A stretch of 64,000 nucleotides of DNA, taken from assembly GCF_963675165.1 (NCBI RefSeq), contig NC_087386.1:2165169-2229168 (forward strand). Direction: 5' to 3'. The notes under the pieces were generated by a model that saw nothing but the letters and a program-made list of their open reading frames with translations, was not told the origin of the DNA and did no database searches. Positions 41,130 to 51,106 of the stretch are shown in pieces (position 1 is the first letter of the stretch; each line of letters starts with the position of its first letter). This DNA comes from Halichondria panicea. Lineage: Eukaryota > Porifera > Demospongiae > Suberitida > Halichondriidae. The position numbers and the translations under genes are program-made.

Positions 41130-43421
41130 CTATACAGCAAATGATGTCTCTAAGTTTTTCTTGACAACAGTGTCCAGGATGGTGTGCACTCTCTTACAAC
41201 CTTGAGTGGCTATGTCCAGCACTTTGCTCAGACTGTCGGTGTGGAGACGAGAGTCCATCTGTTGTGGGAGAACGTACACAGTGAACGTATTACAGTGAAA
41301 GCACATGTACATAATTATATAGCAGTTACAAGGGCTCTAGGTAGTCAGTGAACACACTCGACAGGAAGTGTTGCTTTTAAAGTAAGAATCTGCACAGTAA
41401 CACTGCACACTATACACTGCTACACATGTGCTGCTGAGTTAGTATTCGTAGACTTATTATAGTTCGTATAACAGTATTCCCATGGTTACGTACCTGCATG
41501 AGGACAATCTTCCCCGACTTTGGTAGAGTGGCTACTGTCAGGTCAGGACCACCCGACGTCTGCTCCAGATAGTTGAGATCTGCAGAGGAAAAAAAAACAC
41601 GAGTTCAAATGTCTCTACAATAATCACTGGTAGGTACTTCATACAAGTCATTGCTTGGGGGTTTGAATGCAAGCTAGAGGCCTTTCAAATACTTTGAATA
41701 GTAATTAAGCCACAAAAACATTTTACTAGATACAGAGGAGATAGTTGCAATACAGGGGTGGACAGAGATACAACATGTGTCTTATAGACACAGCCACTCA
41801 TATTTCCACAACATATGAACAACCTAAGTGTGGATGTGTGGATGTGTGTACCTAGCATTGGAGTGTCCTCTATGAAGCTGGCACTACTGGCACAGACATA
41901 GTCCCTCATAGGAATACCAGCATCAATGAGGGCCATGGTGGCAGCATTGATACAAGCACTCCTGTTACCTGCAGAGGGACAACAACACACACAGTGATTC
42001 TATACGGCCTATCAATAAGTCTAAAAGGAAAAGTCTTAACAGTGTAAGCATTGTAGGTGCTGAGTGGTTTAGATACCACATTTAGAGGAGGCCAAGATGG
42101 AGAGAGATGGTCTTATAGGGGGAATGTCTGCAGCTTGTATACTGACCTCCATCGGATTGCAACACTTGAACATAGATGTCAATTTTTGACTGGGGGAACA
42201 GCTCAGTCAGTACAGCTGCTTCAAACGTCTGCCTCAGGGCTTGAGATATCTCGATAGACAACCTGCAAATGAAAACCCTCAAATTCAAACTAAGTTAGCC
42301 ACACTACTGAAACATAGGACCTTAGCCAGTTTCCATCAAAAGAGGCTGTTTAGGATTTTGTCAAAACTTGTTTAGCAGCAATATTTGGGCAGCTGGTGTT
42401 GTTAGTTACCTGTCTCCCTTAGGGCGCCTCTTCCTCTCTGAGGTGCTGAAGGTGGCCATGCTGTACTCACAATTGATGTACACTCGATCATGGAGCGCCT
42501 GAGATCTGCGACTCACCTAAAGGAAAAACATACACATACATTATTAGTATCCTGAAAGAAGTGGTCTGCTTTTTCACCTGGATTGACTGCATAAAAATAA
42601 CTATTGGCGTAGAGGGGGGCCACTCATATGCAAAACAGATTACCATACAATTACAAATATCAATTACAAATATCATAAGTACATGTATGAAGGTACAGTA
42701 GAACCTCGATTATCCGGCCCTCCATTATCCGGAACCTCAATTATCCGGCTTGGCAGTTTTCTTGTTATCAGATCAGAAAATGGGCGTGTCCCTCAAACGC
42801 GCATGCGCGTTGCAGCTGTTACCATGGAGACATGCCTGCTTATCTTTTGCGCATGCGCAGACAACCATGTGGCACTGCTGTTTATCAATAAAGTGGGTGG
42901 ATCAAGGCGTGGTTTATCTATTCGATTATCCGGCATATTCACTTATCCGGCCTGCTTCTGGAACCAAGGTGTCTGGATAATCGAGGTTCTACTGTAGATT
43001 GTAGTCATAGCTGATTACACGTTGGTAAGGTTTAACAATAAAACAGCAGCTGTCTCACGTCATGTGGTCCGTACACTGTTGCCAGTATCTTGGTGTTCCC
43101 TTGTTCGAGGAATGCAGAGCCGTCGGCTTGTTGGAAGACCCCCAGCTGACACTGTATCTTACGAAGCTCGTGAGGGCGACGTCCATCCACACGCAGACCT
43201 GGGGGAGGAGCAAGTAGCAGCAACTGCATAACACACAACACAGCTTAGGAAAGGAAAGGTGTGCATGTAACTGTGTGTGGGTGTGGGTGCTAACTACAGG
43301 TTAGCATACAAGTGATGAGCTTTACCTTCAGGGGAGAGGTACTCAATTCCAGCCTATGAGAACAGAACATAAATTATTATTATGACTGTAGTGTGAACAA
43401 AAGTCTATCACGTCTTACCAT
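41130..43421 (-). CDS. EXOSC4: RNA exosome core subunit RRP41
   Basis: RRP41 is an RNase PH-fold subunit of the six-member exosome ring. Eight coding exons (43421-43419, 43353-43326, 43198-43059, 42516-42410, 42262-42147, 41968-41852, 41579-41494, 41258-41130) give 241 residues, matching the family. The protein starts MAGIEYLSPEGLRVDGRRP; the first coding exon holds only the ATG, as judged from GTAAGA directly after it and a phase-0 acceptor. Other typical stretches: FLEQGNTKILATVYGPHD, YSMATFSTSERKRRP, ALRQTFEAAVLTELFPQS, DIYVQVLQSDGGNRSACINA and DAGIPMRDYVCASSASFI. The intron 42517-43058 carries a pogo-type MITE. The start lies 142 bp from a divergent small membrane protein gene. Confidence 0.95.
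42696..42994. mobile_element. pogo/Tigger-type MITE in EXOSC4 intron
   Basis: A 299-bp element with TA on both sides. Terminal inverted repeats CAGTAGAACCTCGATTATCC on the left and, as complement, on the right match the well-known pogo/Tigger-type end. Additional ATTATCCGG repeats lie inside each end. No transposase remains; the open frames here are spurious. Confidence 0.9.
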
Positions 43422-43562
43422 AATTTTTTATAAGTCCATGTGTGTAAAATGGAAATGATCGTGTGTGTTTAAACCTTAAAATGTATGTAAAAAACGTTGT
43501 CTCATAAATGGTACTGTCACTACCAGATATTTGAATGCTTGGACCAGACAGAAGCTAGCTGA

Positions 43563-44061
43563 ATGGATGCTCAGGATCCCAGTGGAGCCGGAGCACAGCA
43601 GCTAGTACATAGGAGAACTGAACAAGTAAGTTATAGCCAGTCAGTAGTGCATGTAGTCCCATGCTGCAGTAGAGATCTATAGCAGTATAGGCCCACATTA
43701 AATTTTAAATAATAATATTATGTAGATATACATAAACGTGAATAGACTCACACTGGATTGATTGTTCACCCTTCAGACTAGCCCTGGAGAGGGTGCTGAT
43801 CATCAGGGGGGGTCTGAGAGTGGTGATGGTGGGGTGTCCCTAATGCAACAGCTGGACGTGCTGGAGGGGAGGGTGGCCAACATCTCCGCCAGTCTTGTTA
43901 GGACGTCCAATCAGAACACATACGAGAGCCAATGGACTTGCACTAAATTGACTGTAGTGTTTATGATCACTCTGCTGGTGTTACTCATGTGCAGTTATGT
44001 CAGCTGGCGTTGGATGATGTCATTTCAAGAAGATATGTCATATACATTTAAACCATTGTAA
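43563..44061 (+). CDS. Small C-terminally anchored membrane protein, unknown
   Basis: Two exons (43563-43625, 43777-44061) give 115 residues. The N-terminal half is Gly/Ser/acid-rich (MDAQDPSGAGAQQLVHRR). A short coiled-coil-like helix follows (LMQQLDVLEGRVANISASLV), then a membrane segment near the C-terminus (LTVVFMITLLVLLMCSYVSW) and about 17 further residues. There is no signal peptide, so it may be a tail-anchored type protein. I do not recognise a family. It is divergent from EXOSC4. The phase-0 intron has GTAAGT and CTTCAG signals. Confidence 0.7.
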
Positions 44062-44190
44062 ACTAATTATGTTTTTGTGGATCACTTCATTATTACCTGT
44101 GGCAAATAAGAGCAAATGCTCATTGGAAGTTCACCAATATCTTTAGCCTCGAGTCCCCCTTTTTGCAAGCGACCTTTGGCCAGACATTGG

Positions 44191-44240
44191 CTAGCCTCGA
44201 ATCCAGGCCGATACTTTAATCGGCCTGGTCTCGAGGCTAG
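44191..44240. repeat. Dispersed hairpin motif
   Basis: CTAGCCTCGA...CAGGCCGAT pairs with ATCGGCCTG...TCGAGGCTAG around a 6-base loop. Single-arm or partial copies of the same motif occur near 2608, 3884 and 4143. Confidence 0.85.
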
Positions 44241-44315
44241 ACTTTGCAAAAGCGTATAATGGGTAAAGGTTGTTAGCTCAATAAGCTAAAGTTTGACAGC
44301 CCTCACAGCTTTATT

Positions 44316-47300
44316 ATGAAGCCTCCTTATGAGTGTCTCCTGGTGTTCTGCAGCTTCTGCTTGCTGCTGCAGGGAGTCCTAGGACTGCTCTACCCGCGAG
44401 AGTCCAGTAGCAGGGAGGTGAAGGAGCTGAATGGGCTCTGGCACTTCAGAGCTGACTATTCCGAGGACAGGAACGAAGGATTCGAGAAAGAATGGTACAA
44501 GCAACCGCTCTCCAAGGTAATCATATGCAGGCTATGAAAATGATTTCACTTATGTTATACGATTGCATGGTTGAACGCTGTAATTAATATCACCCCCCCC
44601 CCACACACACACACACAGAGTGGTGATGTGATACAGATGCCAGTACCGTCCAGTTTCAATGATATTACTCAGAATGCATCATTGAGGGACTTTGTGGGGT
44701 GGGTGTGGTACGATCGTCAGTTCTGGTTACCAGCCTCTTGGAGTAACGAAAAAATTCGAATCTTGCTACGATTTGAAAGTGCTCATTACAACACAATTGC
44801 TGTGAGTTTGCACTAGCCGAGCGATGAATTTCAATATTTCTCTCTCCAGTGGATAAATGGGAACCAGTTTACTCAACATTCTGGAGGCCACCTGCCATTC
44901 GAGGGTGACATCACGAGCTTTGTGCGCCCCGACACACACAACACTATTACAGTTGCCGTCAACAACACATTGGGACCACACACACTACCCCCAGGTATAC
45001 TGTGCAGGAACACTGCCTGTAGGTACCACTGGATATCTGTAGTTACATAAATTCGTACCATAATCATTTGGATACCTATCTCATGCTAATCGGTACCAAC
45101 AAGAGTTACTCTTGGTACCAATTGTTGTAGTGATAAAAATAGCAGCTAGTCTAGTGATGAAATGTTGACACAATAATCAGTGGTTTTATTCCAGGCTCTC
45201 TCAGTTTCCATGGTCCCCCCTCCTATCCTTCTGGCTACTTCGTACAGAACCTTCAGATGGATTTTTTCAACTATGCTGGTCTGCAGCGTCCAGTCAAGCT
45301 CTACATCACGCCCTCTGCCCTCCACCTTGATGACATCACCACCACCACAACCATTAACTCTGATGGATCTGCCACAGTCGATTACATTCTAGAGGTACTT
45401 TATAACAGGCTTAATACAGACATATTTGTCAAGTGTATGTGATTCGTATATGTGATTCGTATGGAAGTATGTAATGATTTTTATGTTCAAGCGAAATGGC
45501 AATGAATGTACAGTTTTTCCACGCACGCACGCATACACACACACACGCACACAGATTGGTGGCTCCAGCTCAGGTGATGCAGTGGTCAACGCGACTCTAG
45601 TCAACAAAGTAGGGGAAACAGTGGGGAGGTCAACCGTGAAAGTCTCCCCGTGTTCAGGGGAGGTATGCAGTGCCATGGCAACGGGGAGCATATCTGTGAA
45701 GGACCCCCAGCTGTGGTGGCCGTGGACTATGAGCTCCACTTCAGCCTACCTCTATGTGTTTCAGGTAATGAGTACAGCTAAGACAAGTGTGAAAAAGTGA
45801 GGTTTATCTCTTGACATGATTACCTGTAGTTTGTTTTTATTGTGTAGAACTTTGCTAAGCCTTAAAAGCACTCAATGTTTATAATACCATGACTCTAATA
45901 TCTATGCACGTGTACCAACGTCAGGTGAATGTGAGTGCTGGTGGGGTCAGTGATCTGTATCGGCAGCCTCTGGGCATTCGCAGTGTGAGAGTGACTGACT
46001 CACAGTTCCTCATTAACGAAAAACCTTTCTACTTTCAAGGATTTGGAAAACATGAAGATGCTGATGTAAGTGTTGACAGTGTGCTATGTACATCAGCATC
46101 CATTAGATTACATTTCAGTAACCAAATCAAAACAGGCTAGCTTAAACAAAATGGCTTTTTTCATTCTGACAATACAATACTGCCTCTTTTCCTCAGGTCC
46201 GAGGCAAGGGTCTAGACTATCCCCTGCTGATGAAGGACCTGAACCTCCTCCTCTGGTTGGGAGCTAACTCTTTCAGGACCAGTCACTACCCATACTCAGA
46301 GGAGCAGATGGAGCTCTGTGATCAGCATGGCATCGTAGTGGTGGATGAAACACCAGCCGTGGGACTACGGACGTAAGCCTTATTGCTTGTACATTAGAGA
46401 GGTTTTTTCGAGAGCAATGGCATTTTCCTATATAAATACAGAGAGGAAAATTTTGCTCAAGAGACTTTGAACCACCACAAACAAGTGATACAGGAACTTG
46501 TTTCCAGAGACAAGAATCGTCCGTCTGTGGTCATGTGGTCCCTTGCCAATGAGCCCAGCTCCAGCATGACCGTGGCCCAGGACTACTTCAAGTATGTCTC
46601 TAGACTCTGTACCTACACTAGCTATGTGCATTTTAGTGCGTTTCTCAGAACTAGACTGAGTTTGCACACATACGTGCATGGCTGGACCACTTTCATTGTA
46701 CATTTCTATTCAATAATTTTGGATTTCACATTAATTGTATTTTGTAAAACATTTCCGTATAAGGCAAGTCGTGAATTATATTGAAATGATTGAGTGTATC
46801 CTTTTGCTTATATTCATTCATTGCTATAGGCAACTTGTGGATGTTACCAAGAAGTTAGACCCGACCAGACCGGTGACCTTTGCTTGCAATCAAGCGTATA
46901 GCTCAGACAAAGCCGTAAGTTCACCATGGTAACACGTATGTATATATAATATGAAAATCTACGTAATTCTCCGGCAGACTCAGTACATGGATGTGATTAG
47001 TATCAACCGTTACTTTGGCTGGTATTTGAATGCCGGTCACCTTGAGACAATACAACCTTCGTTCTCCTATGACTTGGACCAATGGTACGCCACACACAAG
47101 AAGCCAATGTTGATCACAGAATACGGGGCGGGGGCCATAGCAGGTATCCACGAGGTGAGCTCTGTGGAGTGGTGCTTGTGTTGTATTTTACCATTGCTCT
47201 TTAAATTATTAATTTTGTAGGACCCTCAAGCCATGTACTCAGAAGATTATCAGGTAATCAATAGTAAAGGTTTGTGTGTTTATAGTTATTTTATCTCTTC

Positions 47301-47664
47301 TCAGGTTGAATTGTTGGCTGCCACTTTCCCTGTTTTTGATGAGTACAAAAAAAAGTTTCTAGTCGGTGAAATGGTGTGGAATTTTGCTGACTTCCAAACA
47401 GGACAAAGTAAGTACAAAAGCTGCATGTACTGCTACAAGCAAAAAACGAGCTTTGTGGTTTGAGCTCAAATGTTATTGCAATTAATTTCTCCAGCGTCTG
47501 GACGAGTGGACGGGAACAAAAAAGGAGTGCTGACTCGGCAAAGAGAGCCCAAGGCATCAGCTCGGCTCATTAGAGCACGTTATCACTCTCTAGCCCAAGG
47601 TGTGCAGCTGTGCTACAACACTGGTCTACTAGGAAGCTACCCAACTTACTGTCCAGCACAGTGA
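44316..47664 (+). CDS. GUSB: Beta-glucuronidase, lysosomal
   Basis: GUSB is a glycoside hydrolase family 2 enzyme that removes terminal glucuronic acid from glycosaminoglycans in lysosomes. Thirteen exons (44316-44516, 44619-44801, 44850-44994, 45195-45394, 45555-45764, 45925-46065, 46197-46372, 46442-46591, 46830-46914, 46978-47154, 47221-47253, 47305-47407, 47495-47664) give 657 residues (human about 651). A signal peptide ([17 protein letters not shown]) leads to the sugar-binding domain ([11 protein letters not shown]), the immunoglobulin-like middle domain and the TIM barrel. The acid/base glutamate is in WSLANEP (Glu456), the nucleophile in ITEYGAG (Glu545), and SFRTSHYPY is present. 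The C-terminus [19 protein letters not shown] is typical. All splice signals are GT-AG and in phase. Confidence 0.97.
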
Positions 47665-47882
47665 CTCTGAACCATTGTCTATAATTATGGACTATAATTA
47701 TAGCTTTTGTGTTTATTGTATGTGGGATGAGGAGTAATTCTGACATCATTGATATGAATGTTTGATAATAATAAGTTTATATTGGTTACCGAGTGAAAAC
47801 AAGGTCCCATTGTTGTTGGGAAAACTTGTATAGTTTACAAAAGCTTCTATAGTTTTGTAGTTGAATAGCACAGCGTGCTCAC

Positions 47883-50800
47883 ATGATGGACAACGGAACC
47901 ACTATTGAATGCAGTGTTGCAAACAACAGAAAGTCAGACTCTGTTAGCCAATTTCTTTCTCAGTTTCTTATTGAGCTCGAGGTCAAGTTGGAGTCTGGGG
48001 AAGAGATTGGACGAGGTGCCTACGGCACCGTCTACAAGATAAGGCGGTGGGGGGTTGTCTGTGCTGCCAAGAAGCTGCATGATCTGCCATTGCAACTGAA
48101 CAAGAAGGTAGATTCACCCACCCCCTCTGGAAAGCCTGGTAATGAGTTGGATGGTACGACAGGCTCAAGGTCACGCTCTATAAACGTCAACAAGCCACCG
48201 GAGAGTCGCATTCTTGCAAAATTCGAGAAAGAGTGTCACCTATTGAGCAACCTGCGGCACCCGTATGTTGTGCAGTTCCTGGGTGTGTACATCGACAAGG
48301 GAACTAACACACCCGTCATCATAATGGAGTACCTACCGATGAGTCTGGCGTCTTGCGTGGAGAAGAAACCAACGATCCCTCGCTACCTGCAGATCTCAAT
48401 GCTCTCAAACGTATCTCTAGGTCTGGCCTATCTCCATGGACACTCTCCGCCCATCATTCACCGCGACCTCACCGCTAATAATATCCTACTCACCTCGAAC
48501 ATGGTGGCAAAACTTGCCGACCTGGGAGTCGCTCGAATCCTCGATCTTACCCCCAAGCGAGCAGCACAGCTCACCCAAGCCCCTGGAACAGCTGCCTACA
48601 TGCCACCAGAAGCTTTTTCAACCTCTCCGACGTACAACCGAAGCATCGATGTGTTCTCTTATGGCGTTTTAGTCCTCCATCTCATATCCCAGCAATGGCC
48701 GATACCAACGGAAGCGGTGCGAGTGGGGGCCAGCGGAATGCTCACACCAATTCCAGAAGCTGACAGACGGATTACTCAACTCGAGCTGGTGGGCAAAGAC
48801 CATTGTCTCTATCAACTGATCACGCAGTGTCTACAAAACGACCCTTCACAACGGCCGGACATCTCTAACATCATCCTGACTCTGAATGCCCTCCAGGACA
48901 AACACCCTCTGCCCTCAACCACCTACCTGGACCTACTGCAGGTGAAGTGCTAGTGTGTAATAAGTGGTGTAAAGTGCCGTTAATCTAGCAAAACTCTTAA
49001 CGCTTAACAAGTTAAATTAGCGTCAATTATAATCATTTACTGCCGCGATGTTTGAGGTAATCTGATAGAGTATGAGTGGTGGCTTGTATCTCGAGTGGGG
49101 TGTTTTGTAGTCTTGTATCAGCAGATGTTGTGGTGGTACTCGAGTGTAGATGGTTTAGAGAGTTCCCTAAGCAAAACAGGTTGTTGTGTGTGATTCTTAT
49201 CACCCTGTTTTTACTTTCAGTTTGGACCAGTGTGTGTGTGTGTGTGTGTGTGTGCGTGAATCTTGCTAGCATGTACTTATGAATGGTACTTTTGAATGGC
49301 ATGACGTATCTACTTCACCCCCCTCCCCACACACTCACACATACACACACACAGGTCCTAGAGAGCAGTCGGAACCAGCTTGAAGCTAGGGGGGTGCAGC
49401 TCGAGGCCAGGAAAGATCAGCTGAAAATGATCACTTCCACGATGGACGACAAGGACAGGGAGATAGCTGAGCTCAAAGAGCAGATCAAAGTCATGGAGAA
49501 ACGCTTGGCTGGCTCGCTCAAAGGGCTACTACTCTGGAGTGGAGATAAAGAGCTAGCTGCCAGTCACAAGGTCAGCTAGCTGTTGAATGTTTTGATTTTG
49601 TAAGGAGAAGCTAATTGGTAATAATTCTCCCTCCCCCATTGATATGCAGCAAAGGTACTATAATATATACATTAAGAGATTCCCTTCTCATCACATGATG
49701 TGATACAATGCTTTCCTCAAATCAAATGTAATGTGATTTAAAGACATTAGCTTTCACTATAATTGTAGGTTTGGGCTTTGATATTTTCATTGTCCATTAT
49801 TATACTGCCAACATGTAATACTGCTAACACAATCAACCTTTCACAGTCTATTAATACAGTAGCACAGTTTAGTTTGCACTGCATGTTTAGTGTACACCAC
49901 TGTAATAAATCAAGTGAGCATGTGATACCATACGTGTTAGTATTCCAAAGCCCATATGTTATGTGCATGTTTCTAAAGATGGCCTATTATCAACACTCTT
50001 CATCTGCAGGACACCACATCCCCCGGCTCTGACAACCTCCTGCCCACACAATCGTCATTCACTTGGAAAAAAGATGTCGATATGCCTGAGGGGACGTACG
50101 GAGCAAAGGGCGTATTTATGGATGACAAGATCTATATCGGAGGTGGAGATTGCAGGGAGGTCGAAGCAGAGCGAATCATCTTCGAGTACGACGTCAACGG
50201 TGTGGTACGGAAGTGGACCCCTCTTCCTCCAACCCCTGTCGTTTATTACTCATTAGCCGTCGTTAACAAGAGTCTGACGTTGGTCGGAGGATTCGACATC
50301 ACGAAGAAAGCGGCGACCAATCAGATTATAGTGTGGAGTAAGGAGAAGCAGCAATGGACCACACCTTTCCCTGCCATGCCTACGGCCAGACAAGATGCAA
50401 TGGTGACTACTCACAACCTGTGGCTACTGGTCGCTGGAGGGGTCAACCTGAAGAAGCCACTCTACAATGTCGAGCTGTTTGATTCTGCAACCTTTCAATG
50501 GCACATCATTAAACCACTCCCCAAGCCGAGTGTTGGCATGACAGGCTGCGTCGTCAAGGATACGTGGTATCTCCTCGGAGGGACCAACTTCGTAGAGGCA
50601 ACAAAGGGGGAAACAGGTCCGAAAGAATTCCTGTTTAGTCTCAAACTGAACGAAAACGTTGCGACCAATTCGTGGAAGATGCTTAACGAGACTCCGCACT
50701 ACTGCTGTACAGCTGTGCCGTTTGGAGATCACCTGATGGCACTCGGAGGATCTGACAGTTTATCAGCCGTATCCAGTAGCACCTCGATGTTCTTATACTC

Positions 50801-50954
50801 TCCTTCCCTCGAGCGTTGGCTATTTATCGGCAACACACCCACCCCCCGCTGTCAGTCCACCTGCATCGTACTCTCCAAAAGCCGACTTATCGTTCTGGGC
50901 GGCCGAGAGAGAGAGTGCAAGTTCAGCAAATGTGTCGAACTGTTGTACTGTTAG
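47883..50954 (+). CDS. Kinase, coiled-coil and Kelch fusion protein
   Basis: Three exons (47883-48941, 49355-49570, 50010-50954) join in phase 0 to give 739 residues. Residues about 34-345 are a protein kinase domain with GRGAYG (43-48), the ATP lysine in CAAKK (Lys63), FEKECHLLSNLRHPYVV, HRDLTANN (193-200, catalytic Asp195 and Asn200), DLG (213-215, in place of DFG) and PPEAF. It looks active and of the TKL or tyrosine-kinase-like type. About 45 extra Ser/Gly-rich residues lie between the lysine and helix C. Residues 354-425 are a coiled coil (LEARKDQLKMITSTMDDKD). Residues about 435-739 contain five or six Kelch-type blades (KIYIGGG, TLVGGF, LLVAGGV, YLLGGT, LMALGG, LIVLGGRE). Kinase-Kelch fusions are not standard in vertebrates. 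Role inferred: scaffolded signalling. Confidence 0.92.
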
Positions 50955-51106
50955 CACTTTAGATTATTGTAGCAATACATTTTTTATGTCATGTCACACA
51001 TTTAATGTTTGCAAAACAACAACTGAAAACTTGAGGAAATTTGTAAAATGGGGTGGAAGGAGGGGAGGGGCTGAAAAGGTGCACATTAATAAGAAGCAAG
51101 AAGAGT

